Both the position numbers and the translations under genes were made by a program. Shown here piece after piece: positions 1 to 8,890 of a stretch of DNA of 64,000 nucleotides; the stretch's first letter is position 1; the number at the start of each line of letters is the position of its first letter. Location of the stretch: NCBI RefSeq assembly GCF_900113045.1, contig NZ_FONY01000014.1, forward strand, positions 1-64,000, read 5' to 3'. This DNA comes from Thermoflexibacter ruber (GTDB lineage Bacteria; Bacteroidota; Bacteroidia; Cytophagales; Thermoflexibacteraceae). Under the pieces are notes generated by a model. That model was not told the DNA's origin. It did no database searches and was given only the letters and a program-made list of their open reading frames with translations.

Positions 1-2552
1 AAGATAGCATCAGGAGTTCCGCTGATATTGCTGGTAGTATTTCTATTGAGGAAGTTAGCAAATCCTTGACTTGCAGCCCAAGTTTGCCCAGAGGTGGTAA
101 CTTGGTTGCCACCTGCATTGATTCGGACATGGAGATTGTTAGGAGAAGGATTTTGTATGAATACGGCTCTGAGGGTAGTATTGGCATTGAGGGTAAAGGT
201 ATAGGGGTTGGTGGTGCTGACGGTTTGTCCACTTCCATTGACCCACTTGTCAAAAGTAAAGCCTTGATTAGGCGTAGCTTGTGCGGTGAGGCTTGAGCCT
301 GCGGGGTAGTTGCCGCCGATGTTATTGACTGTACCTCCTTTTTCTGCACTGATTTGCAGGGTATATTGGATTGGAGGCGGATTCACTACAAACTGCGAGG
401 GCAAATTGGCTACATAAGTAGTTTTTGAGTTATTCCCTCCTGAAACATATATTTTGCCATCAATAACTCCTGCAACGGGGGACATTCTTCCTGCGGGAAT
501 ATCTGTAAAGCGAATCCAAGTATTAGTAGGTGGGTGATAAGCATACACATCTCTGTAAGTACCCGCATTGTGGTTAATCTGTCCACCCACAGTGAAAATA
601 TATTCTCCATAGGTAAATATAGATGCGTGAATATGATTAAAAGCACGTGGCATATCCGTTACATGTGTCCATGTATCAGTCGCTGGGTCGTACATGTGAA
701 CATCGTCTTGTGGAACAAGTTTGCCATCGTGTTCTTTTTGCCCGCCAAAGACATAAATTTTTCCATGATAGACTACACTTCCTAAATGATTTCTCGGATT
801 AGGCATCATGGCAAGTTGCGTCCAACTGATTGCATTGGTAGCCAAGTTGAGCATATACAAATTCCCTTGGTCAATGGTTCTTGCGGTATTAGTGCCTCCA
901 AAATAATAGAGTTTGCCGTCTATGTACTCCAATTCTCCTGCGGCTCTATTAGTAGGAAGTTGAGGGAGTTCTTGGTAGGTATTAGTAGCAACTGTGTATT
1001 TATATACCCTTGTAGAACCAAATACTTGTCCAGCACCTGAAGCATTTGCCGCATAGCCTGCAGCAATATAAAAATCTGTACCATCGCTGGCAAAGCCCAT
1101 GTGCGTTGCGCCTCCATGCGTAGTACTTACGCTCAGCGGGGGCATATCGGCAAGTTTTGTCCAAGCATTTGTACTTGGATTATACACATGCACTACTTTT
1201 TTAGGTGCAAAAGTAGAGGTAAAACCTCCCAAGACATATAATTTATCGCTTGTTACACCTCCAGTTGCTTCGTTGTGTCCGTCAGGGTGTGCAGCAACGG
1301 TAGTCCAAGAAAGTGAATAGTTCTGGGCAATGCTTACACTCATATCCAATACATTGACCGTAACATTGGCTGTAGCTGTCAGCCCATCATTATCTCTCAC
1401 TCTTACAGTAAGTTGGATAGGACCTAAGACATTGAGCAAATATTTGGGATTATTTACCCTTAACTGTCCGTTAGTAGTGTTAATGGAAAAAACATTCATT
1501 GGATTGTACTGAGTATCCGAACTGGAGTTGCTGGCAGGCATAGGAGGGGTGATGAGGAACTGTGCAGCTGTAATTTCATAATTGACAATAGAACCGTCGC
1601 TATCTGTAGCCACCACTGTACCCACCAAAGTATTGGTAGGACTTCCTTCCACTATACTGAACGTTTGAGAATTGATAATGGGGGCAGAAGTAGAAAGTAC
1701 GTTCAAGTCATACTTTGCCTCTGTCATTCCACCTTGGGCATCTATGGCTTTGATATGTAATAAATAATTATCTCCTAATTTGATTTGAGAAGCATCTTTG
1801 AGTTTTAGCTTTCCGTCTTTGGTCAATTCAAAAATGGATTGCTCATCTCCAAGTATTTTTTGCTTATTTTTATTTATTTCAATATGGTGGAGCAAGTAGC
1901 TGACGGATTCATCATTACTTTGAGCGTCAGGGTCTTCCGCTTCAATCTGGGCGATAAGGCGTTGAGAAGTAAATTTTGGGGTAATATTAAATGTTTGACC
2001 TATCAGGATAGGGACTTGATTAGTAGTCGTACTTTTAATCTCTACTTTAATGGTAGCTTTGCCTTGCCACCCCTTCTCGTCAGTCGCTTGAATCAGCAAA
2101 GGGTAAGAACCTATCTGAGCATGATGGTCTGCAATGCTCAATGTCCCTGCATTATCTATGGTAAAATACCCATACTCATCACCATCTATGATAGAAAAAC
2201 TTTTGATTTTTTTACTTTTATCTGCAAGCTCAATACTGCCTATGATAGTATTTTCATCTATTTCTAATACATCTATCTCAAAACTTTTAGGGTTGGATTC
2301 ATCTAAAATAGTAGTGTGAAAGTCCAACACTGCTCTACTCCTTTTTTTCAGACTCTCGCTTCCCTTAAAGTCTTCTACTGTGCAGTCAAGCCGCTCATTG
2401 ACAGGGATTGCCTCTTGCTCAAACTTGGCAAAAGAGCGAATTTGGTCATTATCAAACCAAATCAATGCTAAGATAAGCCACTTTAACGCTAAACTTTTAG
2501 CTAAAGAAAAAGGCTGTTTCCAATTTTTCGCTTTTAGTTGGGGTACAATCAT
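1..2552 (-). CDS. Large secreted cadherin-like/Kelch/InlB-repeat/malectin protein, 3' end outside window
   Basis: One open reading frame runs from an ATG at 2552 to the left edge (850 codons, no stop); an in-frame TAA lies eight codons upstream of the ATG. A hydrophobic stretch at about residues 18-32 looks like a signal peptide. Residues about 75-405 hold three cadherin/Ig-like modules of the type VEGSPTNTLVGTV followed by DSDG. About 410-717 is a Kelch propeller with six visible blade motifs (KLYVLGGF, FYIAAGY, KLYYFGG, KIYVFGGQ, YIFTVGGQ, KIYVSGG). About 725-795 is an InlB/Listeria-Bacteroides-type repeat (GFTFDKW followed by TLRAVF). From about 803 a malectin-like domain begins (VRINAGG). 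Such proteins in Bacteroidota are usually surface or secreted carbohydrate-binding or adhesion proteins, often ending in a type IX sorting domain; that end is not visible. Function is inferred from domains only. Confidence 0.85.
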   Translation of the reverse strand, partial: MIVPQLKAKNWKQPFSLAKSLALKWLILALIWFDNDQIRSFAKFEQEAIPVNERLDCTVEDFKGSESLKKRSRAVLDFHTTILDESNPKSFEIDVLEIDENTIIGSIELADKSKKIKSFSIIDGDEYGYFTIDNAGTLSIADHHAQIGSYPLLIQATDEKGWQGKATIKVEIKSTTTNQVPILIGQTFNITPKFTSQRLIAQIEAEDPDAQSNDESVSYLLHHIEINKNKQKILGDEQSIFELTKDGKLKLKDASQIKLGDNYLLHIKAIDAQGGMTEAKYDLNVLSTSAPIINSQTFSIVEGSPTNTLVGTVVATDSDGSIVNYEITAAQFLITPPMPASNSSSDTQYNPMNVFSINTTNGQLRVNNPKYLLNVLGPIQLTVRVRDNDGLTATANVTVNVLDMSVSIAQNYSLSWTTVAAHPDGHNEATGGVTSDKLYVLGGFTSTFAPKKVVHVYNPSTNAWTKLADMPPLSVSTTHGGATHMGFASDGTDFYIAAGYAANASGAGQVFGSTRVYKYTVATNTYQELPQLPTNRAAGELEYIDGKLYYFGGTNTARTIDQGNLYMLNLATNAISWTQLAMMPNPRNHLGSVVYHGKIYVFGGQKEHDGKLVPQDDVHMYDPATDTWTHVTDMPRAFNHIHASIFTYGEYIFTVGGQINHNAGTYRDVYAYHPPTNTWIRFTDIPAGRMSPVAGVIDGKIYVSGGNNSKTTYVANLPSQFVVNPPPIQYTLQISAEKGGTVNNIGGNYPAGSSLTAQATPNQGFTFDKWVNGSGQTVSTTNPYTFTLNANTTLRAVFIQNPSPNNLHVRINAGGNQVTTSGQTWAASQGFANFLNRNTTSNISGTPDAI

Positions 2553-2994
2553 GGCTACAACAGATTTAAGTGTTTCTTATATTTATTTCAATATGTTTGA
2601 TGCAAGGCAGTGCTACGCCTATTGGTAATACACTAAAATTAATGAATGAGATTTTCTAAAGAAATAAGTTGTTAGTCAAGAAAGTAAGGAAAAATACTCT
2701 ATTATTTATATGATAAATTTGACCTACATAAGAATAGAGTAAGGCTATATGCTACATCAATGTGCTAAAAACTTATGTAGGTTTTAAATAAAAAATACCA
2801 TAATTAGTGCAATTATGATATTTTGCCAAATAAAGTTAAAAATAATTTTCAAATATATTGGCTTTAAAAGCACTTTTTTAAATTCTAAGCATAAAAATCT
2901 TACTTCGGTAATATTCATTCTTTGTTTGATACAAAAAATTTACAGATGATTAAAGGAATCTTGCTAATTTTACAAATTAAAATAGACTGTAACG
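2553..2994. other. Divergent intergenic region, no gene seen
   Basis: This 442 bp AT-rich spacer separates the starts of the minus-strand Kelch protein and the plus-strand FGE gene, so it should contain both promoters. I saw TAnnTTTG-like boxes (for example TAAATTTG near 2711 on plus, and its complement near 2850-2857) but no well-spaced TTG partner, so no promoter is called. No convincing ORF, RNA or repeat was found. Confidence 0.5.
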
Positions 2995-3801
2995 ATGACG
3001 AAGTATATTTTTATTTTGCTGGTATTCTTTGGCTGGGCTTGTACGCAAAGCAGTCAGCAATCGTATCCTACGCCTCCAAAAGGTATGGTATATGTACCTG
3101 CTGGGAACAGTACAAAAGCCTTTTTTATGGATATTTCCCCTGTAACGGTGGCAGAGTTTGACGAGTTTGTCAAACAGACAGGGTATCAAACAGAAGCTCA
3201 TCGCTTTGGGAACGCAGGAGTTTTTAATATAGAAAAAGGCATTTGGGAGATGGTAGAAGGAGCAAACTACCTGTATCCACTGGGTAAAACCTATCCTAAG
3301 GCAGAGCCTAATCATCCCGCTACACAGGTATCTTGGAATGATGCTGTGGCTTATGCTCAATGGGCAAAAAAACGCCTGCCGACTTACCAAGAGTGGAAGT
3401 GGGCGGCAATGAATGCCGATGAAAAGTGGAATAAAATTTATGCTTGGGGGGACGAACTGATAGAAAATGGCAAGGTCTATAAAGCTAACGTATGGCAAGG
3501 CAATTTTCCGTATTATTCTCAGGCAGAGGACGGTTTCCAATATACTTCTCCCGTAGGATATTACGGCAAAACTCCACTTGGACTGACTGATGTAGGGGGG
3601 AATGTTTGGCAGTGGTGTCAAGATTGGGCAAATCCGCAAGACGACACGCTATCACCAGAGGCAGAAAAATTGCAATATGGAGGCTCTTTTTTATGCGATG
3701 AAAATGTTTGTCATGGGTATAAAATTGGTAATACTGCACACTCTACCCCAGAAACAAGTCTTTGCCATGTAGGTTTTCGCTGTGTAAAAGACATAGAATA
3801 G
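2995..3801 (+). CDS. Formylglycine-generating enzyme (SUMF1/FGE family) lipoprotein
   Basis: This 268-residue protein matches the FGE-sulfatase fold. It has a start of the type PPKGMVYVPAG, a PVTVAEFDEFV segment, HPATQVSWNDAVAYAQW, RLPTYQEWKWAA, and a C-terminal GGNVWQW core followed by GGSFLC and VGFRC. True FGEs oxidise the active-site Cys or Ser of sulfatases to formylglycine using copper and oxygen, with two cysteines in a C-x4-C pair. Here C234 and C239 occupy that arrangement, so it may be catalytic rather than one of the many inactive SUMF1-like proteins. The N-terminus (hydrophobic run ending GWAC at residue 16) is a lipoprotein signal, placing it outside the inner membrane. A sulfatase with a CSPSR motif lies at 37683-39065. 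Confident family; substrate inferred. Confidence 0.85.
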   Translation: MTKYIFILLVFFGWACTQSSQQSYPTPPKGMVYVPAGNSTKAFFMDISPVTVAEFDEFVKQTGYQTEAHRFGNAGVFNIEKGIWEMVEGANYLYPLGKTYPKAEPNHPATQVSWNDAVAYAQWAKKRLPTYQEWKWAAMNADEKWNKIYAWGDELIENGKVYKANVWQGNFPYYSQAEDGFQYTSPVGYYGKTPLGLTDVGGNVWQWCQDWANPQDDTLSPEAEKLQYGGSFLCDENVCHGYKIGNTAHSTPETSLCHVGFRCVKDIE

Positions 3802-3839
3802 TATTTTGCATGGTGCTTATGCGAATATTTTTTAGTCTA

Positions 3840-3871
3840 TTGTTTTTTCAAGGCAAAAACTTATAAGTTTG
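3840..3871 (+). promoter_or_regulatory. Candidate Bacteroidota promoter for dcd
   Basis: TTG at 3840-3842 and TAAGTTTG at 3864-3871 are separated by 21 bp, matching the -33/-7 pattern of the Bacteroidota primary sigma factor. Transcription would begin near 3878, about 65 bp before the dcd start codon. Pattern match only. Confidence 0.45.
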
Positions 3872-3944
3872 CAACTGTTTTATTGAGCCTTGTAAAATAA
3901 ATTTTGGCAACATAACATCGATACTATTCAGACCTTCCAACACC

Positions 3945-4481
3945 ATGATTTTAGCAGACACAGAAATTTTAAAAGCTATAAAAGAACAACTAATTGTTAT
4001 TGAACCATTTAGAGAAGAATGTTTAGGAACAAACTCCTATGATGTCCATTTAGGAAAGTACTTAGCTACTTATAAGAATGAGATTTTAGATGCTCGTCAG
4101 CACAATGAAATTCTTACCTTCGAAATCCCAGAAGAAGGTTATGTACTCCAACCGAATACTTTGTATCTTGGTGTTACTCAAGAATATACAGAAACTCATG
4201 CCCATGTTCCTTTCTTAGAAGGCAAGTCAAGCGTAGGGAGATTGGGTATTGATATTCATGCTACAGCAGGAAAGGGAGATGTAGGATTCTGTAATCATTG
4301 GACTTTGGAAATTTCTGTTTCCCAAAAAGTTAGAGTTTATGCGGGAATGCCTATTGGTCAGTTAATTTTTTTCAAGGTCGAGGGAGAAATCAGAAACTAT
4401 TACAATAAAAAGAATAACGCCAAGTACGTAGAAAGAAGCGACAAACCTGTAGAATCTATGATGTGGAAAAACAAATTTTAG
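3945..4481 (+). CDS. dcd: dCTP deaminase
   Basis: This 178-residue cytosolic enzyme deaminates dCTP to dUTP, feeding dUMP and thymidylate synthesis. The family signature is clear: LEGKSSVGRLG (residues 91-101), then HATAGKGDVGF and HWTLEIS, where E122 aligns with the catalytic glutamate of E. coli Dcd (E138), and a C-terminal GMPIGQLIFF. Length is slightly shorter than the 193 residues of E. coli Dcd. The ATG at 3945 gives the expected N-terminus (MILADTEI). It stands between unrelated lipoprotein genes and seems to have its own promoter. Confidence 0.93.
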   Translation: MILADTEILKAIKEQLIVIEPFREECLGTNSYDVHLGKYLATYKNEILDARQHNEILTFEIPEEGYVLQPNTLYLGVTQEYTETHAHVPFLEGKSSVGRLGIDIHATAGKGDVGFCNHWTLEISVSQKVRVYAGMPIGQLIFFKVEGEIRNYYNKKNNAKYVERSDKPVESMMWKNKF

Positions 4482-4513
4482 TAGAAATGATAGTTTTATT
4501 TTTACTAAACATT

Positions 4514-4521
4514 TAACTTTG
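4514..4521 (+). promoter_or_regulatory. Candidate -7 box upstream of the iron-binding lipoprotein gene
   Basis: TAACTTTG at 4514-4521 fits the Bacteroidota TAnnTTTG box about 35 bp before the start at 4556. No clear TTG is seen at the expected -33 position, so this is a weak call. Confidence 0.3.
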
Positions 4522-4555
4522 CGGCTATTTATATTTAATCTAAATAAATTTAGTC

Positions 4556-5611
4556 ATGAAAATAAAACACATTTCTTTCCTTGCCTGCTGGATAACTGCT
4601 TTTCTATTCACGGCTTGCGGCAGCCAAACTACTAACGAAAGTCAATCTACAACTACCCTTTCACAAGAGGTAAATGTCTATACGCATAGGCACTATGATT
4701 CTGATGTACTGCTATTCGAGGAATTTACTAAGCAGACAGGCATCAAAGTCAATGTAATCAAAGCCAATGCAGACGAACTCATGCAAAGAATGGAAATGGA
4801 AGGAGAAAATTCTCCCGCTGATGTACTCCTTACAGTAGATGCAGGCAGACTGTACCGTGCCAAAGAAAAAGGACTTTTGCAACCTATTAGTTCTGAGGTG
4901 ATTAAACAAAATGTACCTGCTTATTTGATAGACAAAGATGACTACTGGGTAGCTTTGACTCAAAGAGGGCGAGTCATCGTCTATGCTAAAGACAAAGTAA
5001 ACCCACAAGAACTATCTACTTATCAGGCACTTACAGATAATAAGTGGAAAAAGAAAATCCTTGTACGTTCCTCTGATAATATTTACAATCAGTCTTTACT
5101 TGCCTCGATTATTGCTCATGAAGGAGAACAAGCAGCTAAAAAGTGGGCAGAAGGCATAGTAAAAAATATGGCAAGAGACCCCAAAGGTAATGATAATGAC
5201 CAAGTTACTGCATTAGTAGCAGGGGAGGGAGATTTGGCTATTGTCAATACGTATTATGTGGCTAAAATGCTTGCTGAAGCCCCTAATGCCAAAGAAATAG
5301 CTGGAAAAATTGGCGTATTTTTTCCAAATCAAAATACTTATGGAGCGCATTTCAACGTAAGCGGAGGAGGAGTTGCCAAGTACGCTCCTCATAAAGAAAA
5401 TGCAATCAAATTATTGGAATTTCTGACGAGTGAAAAAGCACAACAAATTTTTGCAGAAGCCAATCAAGAATATCCTATTAAGAGTGGTATCAATATTTCG
5501 CCTACACTACAATCTTTTGGCACTTTCAAAGCAGATACAATCGATTTGGATTTATTGGGCAAATACAACAGTACTGCTGTGAAAATCTTTGACCAAGTGG
5601 GGTGGAAATAA
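4556..5611 (+). CDS. Fe(3+) ABC transporter substrate-binding lipoprotein (FutA/FbpA-like)
   Basis: This 351-residue family 1 extracellular solute-binding protein has a lipoprotein signal ending FTACGS (cysteine at residue 21). The mature part opens with VNVYTHRHYDSD and continues with FTKQTGIKV. It contains the paired tyrosines of ferric-binding proteins (IVNTYYVAKM) and the conserved GAHFNVSG, and ends with YNSTAVKIFDQVGW as in cyanobacterial FutA. Such proteins bind ferric iron outside the inner membrane and hand it to an ABC permease. No permease or ATPase gene is next to it, so its partner must lie elsewhere. The ligand is inferred from the family. Confidence 0.85.
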   Translation: MKIKHISFLACWITAFLFTACGSQTTNESQSTTTLSQEVNVYTHRHYDSDVLLFEEFTKQTGIKVNVIKANADELMQRMEMEGENSPADVLLTVDAGRLYRAKEKGLLQPISSEVIKQNVPAYLIDKDDYWVALTQRGRVIVYAKDKVNPQELSTYQALTDNKWKKKILVRSSDNIYNQSLLASIIAHEGEQAAKKWAEGIVKNMARDPKGNDNDQVTALVAGEGDLAIVNTYYVAKMLAEAPNAKEIAGKIGVFFPNQNTYGAHFNVSGGGVAKYAPHKENAIKLLEFLTSEKAQQIFAEANQEYPIKSGINISPTLQSFGTFKADTIDLDLLGKYNSTAVKIFDQVGWK

Positions 5612-5740
5612 AATTTTTAAGTATATTTGTGAGGTTTATTTTGTAACTATTCAAAGATTTTTTTGTATTTTTAAGAGGTTTAATTCTTTTAATATACTAA
5701 ATTTATCACTTTGAAACTTTTGGCTCTAAAAAACCTCCAA

Positions 5741-7033
5741 ATGAATCTTGACTACCCAGCAGTAGATGCACAAACTAAGGCAGAGGAAAGACTGAAAAAG
5801 TATGCTAAACAACAAGAAATCTTGTTACAAGTTTCTATTTTGTTTACTTCAGTACAGGACTTTGATAGGCAGATAGCTAAGGCTTTGGCTATTGCAGGGG
5901 AATATACAGGAGTAAGTCGAGTATATATTTTCAAAGATGAAGAAGCTACTATGAGTAGTCATCTTATTTTTGAATGGCGTAATGCCCATATCCCTGAAGA
6001 TATTGACTACCTACAAGCAATTTCTTATTATGCCGTTCCTTCTTGGAAAACAGCCTTAGACCAAAAAGGCTGTTTGATGACAGCAGATATTCATTCTTTG
6101 CCTTATGACCTTGCAGAATTACTTTTTGCTCAAAAAATAAAGTCTATTCTCGTAGTTCCTTTATTTTTAAAAGGTAAAATCATTGGCTTCATAGGCTTTG
6201 ATGATTGTGTGCAGCATAAATCGTGGGAAAGTAATGATTTGGAATTTATTTCTACGATGTCCAACATTATTTCTCATGCTTTTGAAAGGCACTATGCAGA
6301 AGAAGAACTGAAAAGCATGCTGGAGCATCAACATAGAATAAACCAAGAATTAGTAAGACAGAATCTTGATTTACAGCAGTTTACTCATATTGTTTCTCAT
6401 AACTTGCGCGCACCCATAGCCAATCTCTTGGGCTTAGTTTCTTTGTATCGTACTGATGACCCTATGCACGAAGTAAATAAAGTAGCGATAGAGAATCTCA
6501 AAATAGTCAGCCAGCAGTTAGATGGAATCGTGAGGGATTTAAACGAAATTGTGGAAATAAAGCAACACCTTATTGCAGAAACCAAAGAGAATGTATCTTT
6601 GGAAGAGGAGTTAGCAGAAATAATCAACGGCTTGCAACGACAAATTTATTTAGCACGAGCAGAAATCAATGTAGATTTTTCAAAAGTTTCTCATATTTTT
6701 ACAATTAGAAAATATTTGAATAGTATTTTGCTACATTTGCTTTCAAATGCACTCAAATATAAGCACCCTGAGCGTTCCCCCTTGATAGAAATTAGTTCAG
6801 ATATAGTAGATAATTTTATACTTTTGCAAGTCAAAGATAACGGCTTGGGGATAGATTTGAAAAAAAATGGGCGCAAGCTATTTGGGTTTCATAAACGTTT
6901 TCATACTCACGTAGAAGGGAAAGGAATTGGATTGTATTTGGTTAAGCAACAAACAGAGGTCGTGGGAGGGAAAGTGGAAGTAGAAAGCCAACCCGAGCAA
7001 GGTAGCATTTTTAAAATATATTTGCCAAGATGA
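5741..7033 (+). CDS. GAF-domain sensor histidine kinase
   Basis: The frame is open from a TTG at 5711, but an ATG at 5741 (30 bp in) is preferred because TTG starts are uncommon here; the product is then 430 residues. A GAF-like sensor covers about residues 20-190 (VSRVYIFKD, then KSILVVPLFLKGKIIGFIGFDD). A short coiled linker leads to the H box FTHIVSHNLRAP with the phospho-accepting His at 220, then the N box LLSNALKYKHP, G1 DNGLGID and G2 GKGIGLYLV. No membrane segment or PAS domain is seen, so it is probably cytosolic. Its stop overlaps the start of the response regulator by 4 bp (ATGA), so the two are translationally coupled partners. The signal it senses is unknown. Confidence 0.9.
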   Translation: MNLDYPAVDAQTKAEERLKKYAKQQEILLQVSILFTSVQDFDRQIAKALAIAGEYTGVSRVYIFKDEEATMSSHLIFEWRNAHIPEDIDYLQAISYYAVPSWKTALDQKGCLMTADIHSLPYDLAELLFAQKIKSILVVPLFLKGKIIGFIGFDDCVQHKSWESNDLEFISTMSNIISHAFERHYAEEELKSMLEHQHRINQELVRQNLDLQQFTHIVSHNLRAPIANLLGLVSLYRTDDPMHEVNKVAIENLKIVSQQLDGIVRDLNEIVEIKQHLIAETKENVSLEEELAEIINGLQRQIYLARAEINVDFSKVSHIFTIRKYLNSILLHLLSNALKYKHPERSPLIEISSDIVDNFILLQVKDNGLGIDLKKNGRKLFGFHKRFHTHVEGKGIGLYLVKQQTEVVGGKVEVESQPEQGSIFKIYLPR

Positions 7034-7455
7034 AGAAAATTCGTACCGTTTTGGTCATTGATGATGACCCTATTAATAACGTAATCTGTAAAACACTTAT
7101 TCATACTCTTCATTTTTCTGAGGTAGTACACTCTTTTGTTCGAGCAAAAGAAGCCTTAGAATATCTCAAAGATGCTATTGAAAACCAGCCTGATAAGATA
7201 CCTCAAGTCATTTTTCTTGATGTCAATATGCCTGAAATGGACGGTTGGGAATTTTTGGAAGAGTATGATAAATTACCTACAGACTTCAAAGAAAGTTGCC
7301 AACTTTACATGCTCTCCTCCTCTGTCAATCGCGAAGATATGAGGAAGTCAGAGCATTACAAATACATACGTGATTTTATCCAAAAACCTCTCAGCCCTGT
7401 AAGCCTCGAGGACGTTCAGAATTCCTTTAACCTCGAGCAGAAAGCACAAGGCTAA
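7030..7455 (+). CDS. Single-domain response regulator (CheY-like receiver)
   Basis: This 141-residue protein is a stand-alone receiver domain with no output domain. Acidic pocket residues are in VIDDDP (residues 9-14), the phospho-acceptor is D64 in IFLDVNMPEMDGWEF, the switch serine is within LSSS (95-98) and the conserved lysine is K119 in FIQKPL. It overlaps the kinase gene by 4 bp and is surely its cognate partner. Such receivers in Bacteroidota usually act by protein-protein contact; its target is not evident here. Confidence 0.92.
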   Translation: MKKIRTVLVIDDDPINNVICKTLIHTLHFSEVVHSFVRAKEALEYLKDAIENQPDKIPQVIFLDVNMPEMDGWEFLEEYDKLPTDFKESCQLYMLSSSVNREDMRKSEHYKYIRDFIQKPLSPVSLEDVQNSFNLEQKAQG

Positions 7456-7504
7456 CCATGCACTTTGCACCAATATTAAAATAATTTAGCTTGATATTAA
7501 GCAA

Positions 7505-8860
7505 ATGAAAACCAAGTATTTATACATTTTTTTTGCTATTATTCCTTTTTTCCTTCTTGCTTGTGAAAATGAAGGCTCACGGACGCTGAGTAAAGAAGAT
7601 GCACAACTTATTCTGCCTTGGATTGATGACCAAATCAATTATTTGTCTATAGAAGAAAAAAAGAAATTAGCCTCCTCTTTAGCTAATTATTACCAGCAGA
7701 CAAGGAATCAAGTCAAAGTAATTTTGCTTTCAGATTTCGCTCCTTTACCTACTATGGGACGGTACTTGAGAAAATATGCCCAAGATAATCATTTTTCTTC
7801 TGATAGCTCTTTTATGCTTATTGGCTTGGCTATTCATAGAGGTATTCCTGATGTTTTTCCTAATTGGCGAATGAAACAAATCATTTCCCAAAAAGAAATA
7901 GATGAAATCATGCAAATCATAGTCAATGCGTGGGCAGACCAAGTACCTTATCAGGGTTTGGAGAAAACAGTTGCTTATTTGCAAGAGCATGGTACAGTAT
8001 TGGGAGAAACTTTTTTGCAAATGTCTATGCCTGCTTTTTCTCTTGAGCAAGCCTTGCAAAAGCCCGACAGTATTTTTCGCTTAGATTTACGTGAACAAAA
8101 ATTGACTGCTTTCCCCAAAGAAATCTTACAGCTGAAAAACTTAAATGAGCTTTGGCTGAGCAAAAATCAGATTAAAGAAATTCCTGAGGAAATAGGACAA
8201 CTTACTCACTTACAAAACTTAGATTTGTCTAATAATCAAATACATAGCCTGCCAGAAAGCCTTAAAAAACTAACTTATTTAAAAAAGCTAAACCTAACCA
8301 AAAATCCCTTAGAGAACCCCAATCAAGTATTTACATTGATTACTTCCTTGCCCAAGCTGACTTCTTTGGAAATGAATTTTTGTAATCTTACCCAACTTCC
8401 TCCTGAAATCAGTAAGTTAGATAAACTCACAGATTTACAACTTGTAGGCAATCAAATCCAATCCCTTCCTACAGAAGTGGGCTTTCTAAGCAACCTACAA
8501 GTTTTATTAATCAATCGCAATGATTTGACTACTTTACCTAATGAAATAGGGAAACTTGCTCGTTTGCAACTACTCTACGCCGATAGCAATCGCATAGAGC
8601 AAATACCTTCACAAATAGGAGAACTGCAAAAACTAACTGTGCTGCGATTACAGCATAATCAGCTCAGGTCGCTTCCTCAAGAGTTGGGAAAGCTAACTAC
8701 CTTAGAAAGACTATATATTGCAGATAATCAAGTAGATTCTATAAGTAATATAATTAAAAACCTTACTCAACTCAAAGAAATCTCTATCGGTAAGAACCCA
8801 GTCAGCGAAGAGGAGAAAAAGAAGATAAGCAGACAGTTCCCTCAACTCAAAATATGGTAA
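7505..8860 (+). CDS. Lipoprotein with TPM-like domain fused to leucine-rich repeats
   Basis: This 451-residue protein has a lipoprotein signal ending FLLACEN (cysteine at residue 20). Residues about 30-165 resemble a TPM/YgcG-type domain: YLSIEEKKKLASSLANYYQ, a strand VKVILLSDF, SFMLIGLAIHRG and an end GLEKTVAYLQEHG. From about residue 190 to the C-terminus there are roughly ten leucine-rich repeats of the bacterial/plant-like type (LWLSKNQIKEIPEEIGQLTHL and similar), each about 23 residues. LRRs are usually protein-binding surfaces. The fusion is unusual; I infer an envelope-anchored binding protein and cannot name a partner. The TPM assignment is weaker than the LRR one. Confidence 0.75.
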   Translation: MKTKYLYIFFAIIPFFLLACENEGSRTLSKEDAQLILPWIDDQINYLSIEEKKKLASSLANYYQQTRNQVKVILLSDFAPLPTMGRYLRKYAQDNHFSSDSSFMLIGLAIHRGIPDVFPNWRMKQIISQKEIDEIMQIIVNAWADQVPYQGLEKTVAYLQEHGTVLGETFLQMSMPAFSLEQALQKPDSIFRLDLREQKLTAFPKEILQLKNLNELWLSKNQIKEIPEEIGQLTHLQNLDLSNNQIHSLPESLKKLTYLKKLNLTKNPLENPNQVFTLITSLPKLTSLEMNFCNLTQLPPEISKLDKLTDLQLVGNQIQSLPTEVGFLSNLQVLLINRNDLTTLPNEIGKLARLQLLYADSNRIEQIPSQIGELQKLTVLRLQHNQLRSLPQELGKLTTLERLYIADNQVDSISNIIKNLTQLKEISIGKNPVSEEEKKKISRQFPQLKIW

Positions 8861-8890
8861 TAACTCATATAAAGAAAAAATATCTATCTT

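Noticed and set aside
66-2628. Several short plus-strand frames across 66-2628
   Set aside because: They are antisense to the long Kelch-malectin frame, which has clear domains and protein-like composition.
2977-3639. A 220-codon minus-strand frame antisense to the FGE gene
   Set aside because: The plus-strand frame encodes an unmistakable FGE; the antisense frame has no signal or known domain.
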